A DNA stretch of 64,000 nt. Origin: DATHTS01 sp041940425. GTDB lineage: Bacteria; Acidobacteriota; Blastocatellia; Pyrinomonadales; Pyrinomonadaceae. The notes beneath the pieces are model-generated. The model had not been told where the DNA came from and made no database searches. It saw nothing but the letters and a program-made list of their open reading frames with translations. The translations under genes and the position numbers were made by a program. The stretch spans positions 1-64,000 of the forward strand of contig JBGTSF010000006.1 of the NCBI GenBank assembly GCA_041940425.1, in the 5' to 3' direction. Each line of letters opens with the position of its first letter. The first letter of the stretch is position 1. Shown in pieces: positions 6,695-16,178 of this stretch.

Positions 6695-9598
6695 ATGAAC
6701 ATCGAACGCTGGAAACAAATTGACGAACTTTTCGATGCCGTTTTGGATCTGCCCGAAACGGAGCGCGAAGCTTTTCTTGCCGAAAAAGCGAACGGCGATG
6801 ACGAATTAAAAAACGAAATTTTAAGTTTGTTAAAAGCTCAGTCCGGCAGAAATGATTTTCTTGAAAATTCGGCGATGCGGATTGCTGCCGAACATCTCGC
6901 CGGTACTGAAACCGTCCATTTTCAATCATATTTTCTCGGCACAACCGTCGGCTCATATAAAATCGAAAAACAGATCGGCGCCGGCGGGATGGGCGAAGTT
7001 TATCTCGCCTCGGACGAAAAGTTAAAACGCAAAGTCGCACTGAAAATTCTGCCCGCCGAATTTATCGCCGACGACGAAAGAGTAAAAAGATTCGAGCTTG
7101 AAGCCCGCGCCGTTTCCGCTCTGAATCACCCGAATATCGTAACCGTTTACGATGTCGGCAGTTTTGAAGGCATCAATTACATCGCTACCGAGTATGTCGA
7201 AGGAAAAACGCTGCGCGAACTCGTCGGAAGCGGTTTGAAACTAAAAGAAATTCTGCAAATCGCGTCGCAGTGCTGCGACGCGCTCGCCGCCGCGCACGCG
7301 GACGGGATCATCCACCGCGACATCAAACCGGAAAATATAATGGTTCGTCCCGACGGCTACGTCAAAATTCTGGATTTCGGTCTGGCAAAACTGACCGATG
7401 TTTCTACGCACACATTTAAAAATCTCGCCGAGACTGCCAAAGGCATCATCATCGGCACGCCCGCTTATATGTCGCCCGAACAGGTGGCGGACGAAAAGGT
7501 TGATCACCGAACCGATCTCTGGAGTATCGGCGTGGTTTTGTATGAACTTGTAACGGGCACAAATCCATTTAAAAAAGAAAACCGGCAGGCGACGTTTCAG
7601 GCGGTTTTGGCGGAGGAACCGCCGCTTGCGAGTGCATTTAACAAAGATGTTTCACCGGAGTTAAACCGGATTTTGGAAAAGGCTCTCGAAAAAGACGCGG
7701 ATTTGAGTTATCAAACCGCTTCGGATCTGCGGGCGGATTTAAAGCGTGTAAGACGCGAGATTGATTCATCGCCGTCGCTGCGGAGCGGTTCTTTATCGCA
7801 AAGCCGCGAAGGCGCAAAGACGCGGCGAAGACTTTTGCCCCTTGCCTTTTTACTTTTGCCCTTGCTGGCGATCGGTATCTGGTTTTTCGCGTTTCGACAA
7901 AATCAAGTCGAAGCGATTGATTGGGCAAAAGCGAACAATCTGCAACTGACCGAACAGCGCGGGACGGAATTTTTCCCGTCGCTCGCGCCGGACGGAAAAA
8001 CTTTTCTTTACGCCTCGGACGCGGACGGCGATTTCGATATTTACCTGCAGCGCGTCGGCGCGAAAAAAGCGGAAAATCTGACCGCCGATTCCGAAGCCGA
8101 CGACACGATGCCCGCTTTTTCGCCCGACGGCGAGCGCGTCGCTTTTCGCTCTGAACGCGAGTCTTCGGGAATTTATGTGATGGAGATCACGGGCGAAAAT
8201 CTGAAACGGATCGCCGATTTCGGTTTCCATCCGTCGTGGTCGCCGGACGGCAAAGAGATCGTCGTCAGCACGTTCGGGCGCGATCAGCCGACCGTTCGCG
8301 CCGACGGCGAACAGTTTTTGAAAATCATAAATGTCGAAACTGGCGCGGCGCGCGATTTGCTAAAAATGGAAGCCACATTTCCCGCCTTTTCGCCGAACGG
8401 AAAGCGCGTCGCCTTCTGGTTTTACGAAGGAACGCTGGGCAAACGCAACATTGCCACCATATCGGTCAGAGGCGGCGAGCCGGTCGTCGTCATGAAAGAT
8501 TTCGCCGTGTCGAATTGGAATCCGGTCTGGTCGCCGGACGGAAATTTTCTTTATTTTATCAGCAGCAAAGGCGGCAATATGAATTTCTGGCGCGTGCGGA
8601 TTGACGAAACGACGGGCGAGGTTTTCGGTGAGCCGGAGCCGGTCGTGACGCCTTCGAAATACAGCCGGCATCTGAATTTTTCGCGCGACGGACGGCGGAT
8701 GATCTATGTCCAGACAAACAATCAATCAAACATTCAGGCGGCGGAATTCGATCTGAAAAACGAAAAAATCACCGGCGAACCTTTCTGGATAACGCAGGGC
8801 GACCGCGAGATCGTCCGACCCGAGCTCTCGCCCGACGGAACGCGCTTCCAGATGCGCGTCGTGCGCCGGACGCAGGACGACCTTGTAACCGTCAGCCGCG
8901 ACGGGCGCGAATGGCGCGACATCACTGACGACACGCCGTTTGACCGCTACTCGCGCTGGTCGCCCGACGGCAAACAGATCGCTTTCGGTTCAGACCGTAC
9001 GGGCGGCGGCAATGTCTGGATGTGCAACGCGGACGGAACGAATCAGCGGCAGATAACTTTTCCCGATGCGCGACATGCTCATTACAGTTTTCCGGTTTTT
9101 TCGCCCGACGGCAAACGTCTGAGCATCAGCACCGGAAGTTCGCCGACCTACATTATTGATCTGACAAAAAGCTGGCGGCAGCAGACGCCTCAGCCGCTCG
9201 CTTCCGAAAACAAAAACGTAACCGCCTTTGTCGCCTGGGATTGGTCGCCCGACGGCAAGCGGCTTGCCGGAACGATTCACGAAGGCTCGCGGCGTTCAAC
9301 CGGATTTTATTCGTTTGAAACTGGAAACTACGAAAAAGTTATCGAAAACGAGGTATTAATTAACGCCTGGCTGCCCGACAGCCGGCGTTTTATCTACGGA
9401 AACGGAAACAAAATTTTTATCGCCGACATCGAAACAAAAAAAATCCGTGAAATAATTTCCAGCCCGATGTTTCAGCTTCGCACGCCGTTCGTCAGCCGCG
9501 ACGGTCGCCTGCTTTATTACTCCGCCTATTCCGCCGAGAGCGATATCTGGCTGCTCGATATTTCGGAAAACGGCGGTCGGGAGTTAAATTCAAATTAG
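6695..9598 (+). CDS. Membrane Ser/Thr protein kinase with TolB-like propeller
   Basis: A 967-residue protein. Residues 1-55 form the helical N-terminal segment seen in ECF-linked kinases (ERWKQIDELFDAVLDL). A Hanks-type kinase domain covers about 88-350: glycine loop GAGGMGEVYLA, catalytic Lys117 in VALK, HRD at 207-209 (IIHRDIKPEN), DFG at 227-229, and GTPAYMSPEQ. A single membrane helix lies at about 380-400, then an extracytoplasmic series of TolB/WD40-like propeller blades (repeated F/WSPDGK motifs) to the end. It should phosphorylate Ser/Thr on cytoplasmic targets in response to a periplasmic signal. It is co-transcribed with the preceding sigma factor. The juxtamembrane linker and helix (residues 366-392) are encoded by short repeated words that also occur in intergenic hairpins; see findings. 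Confidence 0.93.
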   Translation: MNIERWKQIDELFDAVLDLPETEREAFLAEKANGDDELKNEILSLLKAQSGRNDFLENSAMRIAAEHLAGTETVHFQSYFLGTTVGSYKIEKQIGAGGMGEVYLASDEKLKRKVALKILPAEFIADDERVKRFELEARAVSALNHPNIVTVYDVGSFEGINYIATEYVEGKTLRELVGSGLKLKEILQIASQCCDALAAAHADGIIHRDIKPENIMVRPDGYVKILDFGLAKLTDVSTHTFKNLAETAKGIIIGTPAYMSPEQVADEKVDHRTDLWSIGVVLYELVTGTNPFKKENRQATFQAVLAEEPPLASAFNKDVSPELNRILEKALEKDADLSYQTASDLRADLKRVRREIDSSPSLRSGSLSQSREGAKTRRRLLPLAFLLLPLLAIGIWFFAFRQNQVEAIDWAKANNLQLTEQRGTEFFPSLAPDGKTFLYASDADGDFDIYLQRVGAKKAENLTADSEADDTMPAFSPDGERVAFRSERESSGIYVMEITGENLKRIADFGFHPSWSPDGKEIVVSTFGRDQPTVRADGEQFLKIINVETGAARDLLKMEATFPAFSPNGKRVAFWFYEGTLGKRNIATISVRGGEPVVVMKDFAVSNWNPVWSPDGNFLYFISSKGGNMNFWRVRIDETTGEVFGEPEPVVTPSKYSRHLNFSRDGRRMIYVQTNNQSNIQAAEFDLKNEKITGEPFWITQGDREIVRPELSPDGTRFQMRVVRRTQDDLVTVSRDGREWRDITDDTPFDRYSRWSPDGKQIAFGSDRTGGGNVWMCNADGTNQRQITFPDARHAHYSFPVFSPDGKRLSISTGSSPTYIIDLTKSWRQQTPQPLASENKNVTAFVAWDWSPDGKRLAGTIHEGSRRSTGFYSFETGNYEKVIENEVLINAWLPDSRRFIYGNGNKIFIADIETKKIREIISSPMFQLRTPFVSRDGRLLYYSAYSAESDIWLLDISENGGRELNSN

Positions 9599-10254
9599 TC
9601 CGACCGTTTGTAATTTGTCGCATAATCCGGCACGGCAATCTCCTTGCTCAACTTTTCATCATTAATCGGCTTTCCGGCTTCGATGTTTAGCGGAATAACG
9701 CCCGCCCAAATATCCAGTTCGTAATCTTCCGCGTCGTCAACCGGACCGCCCGTGCGGATCTTTGCCGACGCTTCTTCGAGCGGCAGAGCGAGAACGGTCG
9801 TCGCTTTTAATTCGAGTTCGGTCGGTTCGCGGATGTCGTTCCAGCGGTTCGGCACGATATGTTCGGTAAAGGCGTAGAGAGCTTCGAGCTTTTCGTGTTC
9901 GTCTTCGACGAGTTTCGCTTTGCCGAAAATGACGACCGAGCGGTAATTGACCGAATGATGAAACGCCGAACGCGCCAGAACCAGACCGTCAATCAGCGTA
10001 ACCGTAACGCAAACGTCAATGCCGCCCGCCAGGTTTCTCATCATCCGGCTCGCCGCCGAACCGTGAATCAGGAGCGTGTCGCCGCGCCGCGCATAGCCGG
10101 TCGGAATAACGAACGTCTGCCCGTGCGCCGTAAAACCGACGTGGCAGACAAAGCCTTCGTCCAAAATCGAATAGATCGTTTCGCGGTCGAAATTTCCGCG
10201 TTTCGGCAAGCGTTTTACTTTTGTCCGCTCGGTCGGTGTAAATTCCTTATTCAT
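9595..10254 (-). CDS. Pyridoxamine-5'-phosphate-oxidase-like flavin split-barrel protein
   Basis: A 219-residue protein of the FMN-binding split-barrel superfamily. It resembles the group with NimA-type nitroimidazole reductases (VCHVGFTAHGQTFVIPTGYARRGD, HGSAASRMMRNLAGG, SVVIFGKAKLVED). Such proteins bind FMN or a related cofactor at a dimer interface; the physiological substrate is unknown. It is tail-to-tail with the kinase and the two genes overlap by 4 nt. Confidence 0.85.
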   Translation of the reverse strand: MNKEFTPTERTKVKRLPKRGNFDRETIYSILDEGFVCHVGFTAHGQTFVIPTGYARRGDTLLIHGSAASRMMRNLAGGIDVCVTVTLIDGLVLARSAFHHSVNYRSVVIFGKAKLVEDEHEKLEALYAFTEHIVPNRWNDIREPTELELKATTVLALPLEEASAKIRTGGPVDDAEDYELDIWAGVIPLNIEAGKPINDEKLSKEIAVPDYATNYKRSD

Positions 10255-10316
10255 AATTCAGAACTAAGATTTTAATTTTTACGACCATTCGAGGCAAATC
10301 GTTTCGTTTTTCCGTC

Positions 10317-10757
10317 TTATGCCGCGTCTGGAAATTTTTCTTTTGTCCAGAGTTTGATAAGCCGTTTTCTGCCTTCGATTTTTTGTTCGATGCTCGGAAC
10401 TTTCAGAACGAGTGTTTCGAGATTTAAGAGAAAATCCGGCTCGTTGAAAATTTCGCGGATTTCCGCTAAAAACGGCTCGATTTTCGCGTAAACGAAAATA
10501 TGTTCGGTGTTCGCGTCAAGAAAAGTTTTTTCGTCAATCGCGCCGTTAAGCACGAGCGACGAAGCCATATCCCAATACGAAGTGATCATTCTGAAATTCG
10601 CGCTGGCGCGTTCGCCGTCACGGAAGAGTTTGACAATATCAATTGCCGATTTCGGCGCGAAATCCGAAAAAAACCACTGCCGCGACGCGCGCATCTGCTC
10701 GTCGCGGCGTAGTTCATAGAGTTTTAAGACCGCCAGCGCGTCCGTTTGATTTCCCAT
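10317..10757 (-). CDS. Small uncharacterised helical protein
   Basis: A protein of 146 residues from ATG 10755-10757, which has AGGAG 9 nt upstream; a TTG two codons earlier is possible. The sequence is mostly helical (ALAVLKLYELRRDEQMRASRQWFF, ASSLVLNGAIDEKTFLDANTEH) and lacks a signal peptide or membrane span. It resembles DUF4760-type proteins in length and in the N-terminal LYELRRDEQMRAS pattern, but this assignment is weak. It follows the TPR gene by 17 nt and probably shares its transcript. Confidence 0.7.
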   Translation of the reverse strand: MGNQTDALAVLKLYELRRDEQMRASRQWFFSDFAPKSAIDIVKLFRDGERASANFRMITSYWDMASSLVLNGAIDEKTFLDANTEHIFVYAKIEPFLAEIREIFNEPDFLLNLETLVLKVPSIEQKIEGRKRLIKLWTKEKFPDAA

Positions 10758-10774
10758 AGACAATCTCTCCTGAA

Positions 10775-11482
10775 TTATTCTCCGCCCCGACCGTTAAATT
10801 CGAGTTTGGCAAGCAAATCTTTCGATTGATTTTTCTGCCGGTAAAATTTGCAAAATCGCAGATTGCTTTCGGCGACGGTTGATTTGCCTTCGGTAAATTC
10901 TAAAGCCGTTTCAAATTGCCGTTCGGCAAGATCGAATTCGTGCCGCAGCGCGAAGATCACGCCGAGATTATTGAAAGCGTCCGAAGCGGCGACGCTTTTG
11001 AATTTTATCGAATTTTCAAATGCGTTTTCCGCTCGTTCGAATTCCCGTTTTTCGAGATAAACCAAGCCGAGATCAAACCACGCTTCGCCGTCCGTTTTAT
11101 CCAATTTCAAAGCGTCGAGAAAAGCGTCTTCGGCTTTTTCCCAATTTCTCAAATCGCTCTCAGCCATTCCGAGCGCGTAAAACGCCGGTTTGTATTCGCG
11201 GCGCGAAAGTTTTACCGCTTCGGTAAATTCGCCGACCGCTCTTTTGGTTTCTTTCAAATGATAAAAACAAACGCCGAGATTGAAATGAACGCGGACGAGA
11301 AATTCGTCGCCTGATTTTTCAATTTCAGCCGCCAGCAATACGCGCCGGAATTTTTCCGCTGCTATCTCAAATTCGCCTTGCCGCGCCGTTTCAATTCCTT
11401 CATCAAAAGATTTTTTCAAAGCCGGAGTTTGCGCGGCAACTGAAAAAGTAAAGACCAGAAAAATAAAAAATAATACACGCAT
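10775..11482 (-). CDS. Exported TPR-repeat protein
   Basis: A 235-residue protein with signal peptide MRVLFFIFLVFTFSVAAQ and about five TPR units between residues 35 and 215 (HFNLGVCFYHLKETKRAVGEF, AFYALGMAESDLRNWEKAEDAF, AWFDLGLVYLEKREFERAENAF, AFNNLGVIFALRHEFDLAERQF). TPRs are protein-protein interaction scaffolds, here on the periplasmic side. No catalytic domain is attached. It lies upstream of the small helical protein in a two-gene unit. Confidence 0.85.
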   Translation of the reverse strand: MRVLFFIFLVFTFSVAAQTPALKKSFDEGIETARQGEFEIAAEKFRRVLLAAEIEKSGDEFLVRVHFNLGVCFYHLKETKRAVGEFTEAVKLSRREYKPAFYALGMAESDLRNWEKAEDAFLDALKLDKTDGEAWFDLGLVYLEKREFERAENAFENSIKFKSVAASDAFNNLGVIFALRHEFDLAERQFETALEFTEGKSTVAESNLRFCKFYRQKNQSKDLLAKLEFNGRGGE

Positions 11483-11590
11483 AATCTAAAAACCTCCTTG
11501 GACTTTTTCAAGTCTGGAAAGAATTTTAGAAAATCCGCGCCGCGAAAATCTTTCGGGTGATTGCTGTTTTTTTTCTAAAATTGCTCAGAA

Positions 11591-11677
11591 AAATTAGCCG
11601 CGAACAAACACGAAAAGACACGAAAGATACTTTAAAATAATTTTGTGTGTTCTTTCGTGTTTGTTCGCGGCTAAAAT
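11591..11677. repeat. Word-built hairpin, TTAGCCGCGAAC/ACGAAA type
   Basis: Arms at 11594-11615 and 11653-11674 are perfect 22-nt reverse complements (TTAGCCGCGAACAAACACGA plus AA). The loop side continues the word ACACGAAAGA in variant form. It begins just past the AraC stop codon (minus strand), so it can act as that gene's 3' hairpin. The same words recur at 50645-50722. Confidence 0.85.
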
Positions 11678-11679
11678 TC

Positions 11680-12552
11680 TTAAGCGAGTTTTAATTCGCG
11701 CCATGTTTTCGGCGTGAATTTAGTGTATTTGCGAAAGAGCGTCGTGAAATGGCTCTGGTTTTTGAATCCGGTTTCGAGAGCGACTTCGACGATCGGCAGC
11801 TCGGCTTTGGCAAGTAATTGTTTGGCGCGTTCGATGCGCTGGTTGGTCAGATATTGCTGGGGCGTAAATCCGGTTGATCTGCGGAACGCGCGGGCGAAAT
11901 GAAATTGGCTCAGATCGGCGATTGCGGCAAGATCGGCGAGGGATAAATCTTCTTCGAGATTCGCATCAATAAATTCCTTGACACGTTTTAGTTTGTAGCC
12001 GGAAAGCCCGCCGTTCGTGTTTTCGGTGATCGAACGCGCGTTACTGTAGTTTTTCAGCAGATGCAGGGTTAGAGTTTGAATTAATGAATCGGCGTAAAGA
12101 TTTCCTTCGCGCGTTTCGTCATTATATTCATCAAGCAAGGTCAGACCGATATGCTGAATGAGCGGATCGTTCTCGGTGCGGTCGTCGTAGAGATCGAACG
12201 CCGGCGAGAAACGATTTTCAAGCGCGGTTTTCAAGACAAAATCCGTCTCAAAAAACATTCCGAGATTATCGAGCGGTTTTTCCCAAAACGCGCCGATTGT
12301 CTGACCGGCGGGCGTGATACACAAACTGCCGTCGCCGCGGTTGAGATAAACCTTCTTTTTGCCGGTCGCCGTGATTCTTTCAGTATTCAAAGTGCCGGAA
12401 ATCGAAATATTGACTTCGTGGTAATCGGCTTCGTGTTCGAGCATTCTGCCCGGCATCACGCGGGCGCGGCGAATTGTCAAACCCGTCCATTCCGCATTCT
12501 GCATAAATGCGTATTGCGATTTCAATTTTTCGTTTTGCCAGATGATCTGCAT
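11680..12552 (-). CDS. AraC family transcriptional regulator
   Basis: A 290-residue regulator. The first 170 residues are a cupin-like sensor domain (RVMPGRMLEHEADYHEVNISISG). The last 100 carry two helix-turn-helix motifs of the AraC/XylS family (LSLADLAAIADLSQFHFARAF and PIVEVALETGFKNQSHFTTLF) ending FTPKTWREL. I chose ATG 12550-12552; a TTG one codon earlier is the only longer option. The ligand and target are unknown, and neighbouring genes give no clear target. Confidence 0.9.
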   Translation of the reverse strand: MQIIWQNEKLKSQYAFMQNAEWTGLTIRRARVMPGRMLEHEADYHEVNISISGTLNTERITATGKKKVYLNRGDGSLCITPAGQTIGAFWEKPLDNLGMFFETDFVLKTALENRFSPAFDLYDDRTENDPLIQHIGLTLLDEYNDETREGNLYADSLIQTLTLHLLKNYSNARSITENTNGGLSGYKLKRVKEFIDANLEEDLSLADLAAIADLSQFHFARAFRRSTGFTPQQYLTNQRIERAKQLLAKAELPIVEVALETGFKNQSHFTTLFRKYTKFTPKTWRELKLA

Positions 12553-12624
12553 CAAAGCTATTTGTAATCCTAAAAATTACAAATTGCAAGTTAAATAACT
12601 TGGATAAAATTGGAAATAAGCAAT

Positions 12625-12702
12625 GAAACCACAGATTTTCACAGATGAACACGAATAATTTTTTAGATTTATCTGAGTTCATCTGTGAAAATCTGTGGTT
12701 TC
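12625..12702. repeat. Word-built hairpin, CACAGAT type
   Basis: Perfect 26-nt arms at 12625-12650 and 12677-12702, built from the words CCACAGATTTTCACAGATGAAC. They are separated by a 26-nt AT-rich loop. The element sits between the AraC start and the tricorn-like protease stop, 22 nt past that stop. Confidence 0.88.
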
Positions 12703-12724
12703 AAAAAATTTTAAATAAATTTAA

Positions 12725-15700
12725 TTATCTTGTGATTTGATTTAAAAGTTCTCTGACGGCAGTGTCCAATTGCGTATCTTTTCCGGTAAAAGTTTCACCG
12801 ACCGGGCGCGTAATTTGAATATCAACGAGGCGCGGATTGAGTTCCATATTCTGCCCGTTGTTGTCGGTGATTTTCTGGCGCGGCAGGCGGACGGTCGTGC
12901 CGTCAAAGGTCTGCACGTTCCATGTAAAAATGATCCAGCCGGAAGTCGGTTCGCCGACGACTTTGCCTAATTTCAAATAGCGGTAGCCTTCCGTCAAATC
13001 TTCGGCATCGGAAAGCGAATGCTGATTCGTTACCAAAATCGTCGGACGTTCGAGCGCGCGCTGACCGAGATTGCTTCTGCCCGGCACCGTCCAGCGACCG
13101 CGTTCGGTCATATTCAAGTATCCGCGCCGCGAGAAAATATCAATCACATACGGATTGATAAAACCGCCGTTATTGTTGCGAATGTCAATGACTACGCCCT
13201 GCTTCGATTGATTCTGCGCGTCGAGATCAATATACAATTGCGAAAGCGTGTTCGAAGACATATCCGGCAGATGAACATAGCCCAATTTTCCGCCGCTGAC
13301 GCGCTCGACATACGCGCGGTTCGCTTCGACCCATTGACGATACAAAAGAAATTTTTCCGCGCCGGTCGAAACCGGTTTAACGACGACTTTCTTTTTGTCA
13401 TTTCCGCTTGTGTTATTTGAAATTTCAAGTTCGACGCGCTTTCCGACTTTGTTTTCTAAAAGCTCGTCTAAATTAGTTGCGCCGTCAATCCGCCGTCCGT
13501 CAACCGTTAAAAGATAATCGCCGACTTTTATTTCCTTTGAAATATCGGCGGGCGAGAGCGTGATGATTTCCGTGATCTTTAAGCGTCCGTTTTGCTCATA
13601 TTCATTGCGGTCAAAACGCAGACCGAGCTTGCCGACGGGCGTTGCCGTAAAACCGCTCGGACCGAAAACGCCGAGATGCGAAGCGTTCAGTTCGCCGACC
13701 ATTAAGGAAAGCAGACGGCGCGTTTCATCCATCGTCCGCGCTCCTTCGATCAGAGGTTTATACGTCGCATAAACGCGATTCCAGTCAACGCCGTGAAAGT
13801 TTTCATCGTAAAAATTATCACGCAAGAACCGCCATGCCTGCTCGAAAATTTCGGTTTTTTCCTGCGCAAAATTGACGTTCATATCCAACGACAGAGAAAG
13901 CGGACGAGTGTTTCCTCTTTCCAGATTAACAATATTTACGCGACCGTTTTCGAGATAAAAAACTTCTTTCGAATCGGGCGAAAACTGCGCGTCGCCTTTG
14001 AAATTCGGTGTCGAGGTGATTTGTTTTGCAGATTGGTCGGTCGCCAGTTCGTCGAGCGGCATCGTGTAGAGATTGAATTGTCCTTCGCTCGATGCGAGAA
14101 GCAGAACCGTTTTTCCGTCCGGGCTGATCGTCTGCCCGAATGTGCTGATGCCGGTCGGCACGATGCTCAGACGGCGGCGGATATTTTCAAAAACGATCTC
14201 GGTTTTTTTCTCGTCTTTTTTGTTTGCCGGACTTGGCGAAGGCGTTGCCGCCGGGCTTGCGGCGGGCGACGGCGATACTGCCGGAGCGGGCGAAGTTTGC
14301 GGCGAGGGCTGTGGTTTCTGCTGTGGATTTTCCTGTTTGAAAAGATCGCGGAATTGGTCTTCGCGGAATTTCGGCGTGCGAAGCTGGAGGTCAATTCTCG
14401 CCAGTGCGCCGTCTTCCGTTCGCTGATTTGTGTCGAATAAAATAAACGTTCCGTCGGGATTCCACGAAAGCGTATTGCTGTTCGAATTGGCGAGAAAGCT
14501 CAGAGGTTTTGCATCGCCGCCGTTGATTGATGCGACCGAAACATTCGTGTAAGAGCGCGTTTCGGGACTGTAATTCAAAAATGCAACCCATCTGCTGTCG
14601 GGCGACCATGCGAGAGTTTGTTTGCCGATGAGCGGCGGCGAATCGGTATAAAATTTCGCCAGTTCGCGTTCCTGTTTTGCGTTCACATCAAAAAGCATTA
14701 ATGAACGACCGTTGCGAATGAACGCGAAAAATTTTCCGTCGGGCGAGAAAATTGGCGAGTAATCATCGCCGTTTTGTGTCAACTGCGTTTCGGTTTCGGC
14801 TGCAAAATTATATTCGAAAATCTGCAGTTTATCGTTTCTTTCCGATGTGTAGAGAACTTTCTGGCTGTCGGGCGACCAGACGGCGAAGGACTCGGCGGCG
14901 GCAGTTTCGGTAACGCGGACGGCTTCGCCGCCGTCTTTCGCCGAAGCCGCAAAGACTTCGCCGTGCGCGACGACCGCGATCTTTTTGCCGTCGGGCGAAA
15001 GCGAAAATTCGCTGACCTGCGTTCCGAAATTCTTGCGCTCGTTGGAATTTCCGGCAGGCAAACCGCGCAGAGCGATCGGAACTTCTTTTGCATTTCCGCC
15101 TTCGCTGTCGAGCGTCCAGATTTTAAAATCGCGCTCGAAAACGATCTGCTTTCCGTCCCGTGAGATATTCGCCCAGAGAACTCTGCCCGATTTGAAATTC
15201 GTTAATTGTTTCGGCTGACCGTTTAAAGATTTTGTCCAAATATTCTGCGCTCCGCTCCGGTCGGAAACATAGAAAATTTTAGTGCCGTCCGCGCTCCACA
15301 TTGTCCAGAGTTGTTTCGCGCCGCGGTCGGAAATTTTTTCGTAAGCGTCGCCGCGTTTTAGCCAAATCTCACTTTCGTCAATATGACTTCGCCCGTTGCG
15401 CCACCATTGACCGTTGGCGATGCCGCGAGCCGAAAACGCAATCGAACTTCCGTCCGGCGACGGCGCGGAATGAAATTCGTTCGTGTAGCGGTCGGCGGAA
15501 ATTTGCTGCGGCGTTCCGCCGTTTGCGGAAACGCGAAAAATGTCGTTCATTCCCGAAATGTCTTTGCTGTTCGAGTAAAAATAAATCCATTTTCCGTCCG
15601 CTGACCACGCGTCAAAATTGTCCGAAGCGTCGTCAAATGTGATGCGTTTCAGATCGTTCGCCGCAAAATCCAAAACGTAAATATCGCCGTTGCCCGTGCG

Positions 15701-15967
15701 GTTTGAAACGAACGCGAGTTTTTTTCCGTCGGGCGAAAACTGCGGGCGCGATTCCGTCGCCGGATGCGAAACGAGCAAGGATGCCGTGCCGCCCGAAGCC
15801 GGAACAGTCCAGATGTCGCCGCCGGAAACGAAAACGATCTCTTTTCTGTCCGGTGAAAAAGCGGGTTCGGTCAGATACGGCATTGCGGTTTGCGCCGAAG
15901 TTAAAATGAATGAAAAAAAGATGAAAACCAGAGCGAAGAGAAAGCGAAACGAATTTTTTACAGACAT
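12725..15967 (-). CDS. Tricorn-like S41 protease with propeller and PDZ domains
   Basis: A 1080-residue exported protein. I prefer the ATG at 15965-15967 (MSVKNSFRFLFALVFIFFS), because it gives a clean signal peptide; an in-frame ATG 54 nt upstream adds a charged leader. Domains: two runs of TolB-like propeller blades (FSPDRKEIVFVSGGDIW, repeated SPDGK/WSPDS) to about residue 560; a Pro/Ser-rich linker; a second propeller section; a tricorn C1-like helical part (FREN-type FLRDNFYDENFHGVDW); a PDZ domain (LSPADISKEIKVGDYLLTVDGR); and a C-terminal S41 peptidase domain with GVVIDIRNNNGG and the active-site region NQHSLSDAEDLTEGYRYL. Tricorn proteins are large processive peptidases trimming oligopeptides. 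The signal peptide places this one outside the cytoplasm. Confidence 0.92.
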   Translation of the reverse strand: MSVKNSFRFLFALVFIFFSFILTSAQTAMPYLTEPAFSPDRKEIVFVSGGDIWTVPASGGTASLLVSHPATESRPQFSPDGKKLAFVSNRTGNGDIYVLDFAANDLKRITFDDASDNFDAWSADGKWIYFYSNSKDISGMNDIFRVSANGGTPQQISADRYTNEFHSAPSPDGSSIAFSARGIANGQWWRNGRSHIDESEIWLKRGDAYEKISDRGAKQLWTMWSADGTKIFYVSDRSGAQNIWTKSLNGQPKQLTNFKSGRVLWANISRDGKQIVFERDFKIWTLDSEGGNAKEVPIALRGLPAGNSNERKNFGTQVSEFSLSPDGKKIAVVAHGEVFAASAKDGGEAVRVTETAAAESFAVWSPDSQKVLYTSERNDKLQIFEYNFAAETETQLTQNGDDYSPIFSPDGKFFAFIRNGRSLMLFDVNAKQERELAKFYTDSPPLIGKQTLAWSPDSRWVAFLNYSPETRSYTNVSVASINGGDAKPLSFLANSNSNTLSWNPDGTFILFDTNQRTEDGALARIDLQLRTPKFREDQFRDLFKQENPQQKPQPSPQTSPAPAVSPSPAASPAATPSPSPANKKDEKKTEIVFENIRRRLSIVPTGISTFGQTISPDGKTVLLLASSEGQFNLYTMPLDELATDQSAKQITSTPNFKGDAQFSPDSKEVFYLENGRVNIVNLERGNTRPLSLSLDMNVNFAQEKTEIFEQAWRFLRDNFYDENFHGVDWNRVYATYKPLIEGARTMDETRRLLSLMVGELNASHLGVFGPSGFTATPVGKLGLRFDRNEYEQNGRLKITEIITLSPADISKEIKVGDYLLTVDGRRIDGATNLDELLENKVGKRVELEISNNTSGNDKKKVVVKPVSTGAEKFLLYRQWVEANRAYVERVSGGKLGYVHLPDMSSNTLSQLYIDLDAQNQSKQGVVIDIRNNNGGFINPYVIDIFSRRGYLNMTERGRWTVPGRSNLGQRALERPTILVTNQHSLSDAEDLTEGYRYLKLGKVVGEPTSGWIIFTWNVQTFDGTTVRLPRQKITDNNGQNMELNPRLVDIQITRPVGETFTGKDTQLDTAVRELLNQITR

Positions 15968-16110
15968 AAATTTTCTTGGATTTTTGTAATGTTTATTCGG
16001 AAAATCTTTTTTACTACGCAAGTTTAGCAGATTTTGTTTAATCAGTGTGAAACGCGCGATTTATTAATCAAAAGTCAAATTTTATGCAGGTTTTCAAAAG
16101 AGCATTTAAC

Positions 16111-16139
16111 TTGCTTTAAAGCATCCTGACAGTTACGAT
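16111..16139 (+). promoter_or_regulatory. Candidate promoter of ybaB-recR
   Basis: TTGCTT (16111-16116) and TACGAT (16134-16139) are 17 nt apart, 39 nt before the ybaB start. AGGAG at 16165-16169 is the ribosome-binding site. Confidence 0.45.
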
Positions 16140-16178
16140 TAAACTTAAGAAATTTATTATTGAAAGGAGAAAAATTAT

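Noticed and set aside
12380..12682. Minus-strand frame extending upstream of the AraC gene
   Set aside because: It overlaps the regulator in another frame and its start lies in the repeat hairpin.
15968..16021. Upstream ATG of the tricorn-like protease
   Set aside because: It would put a charged 18-residue leader before a normal signal peptide.
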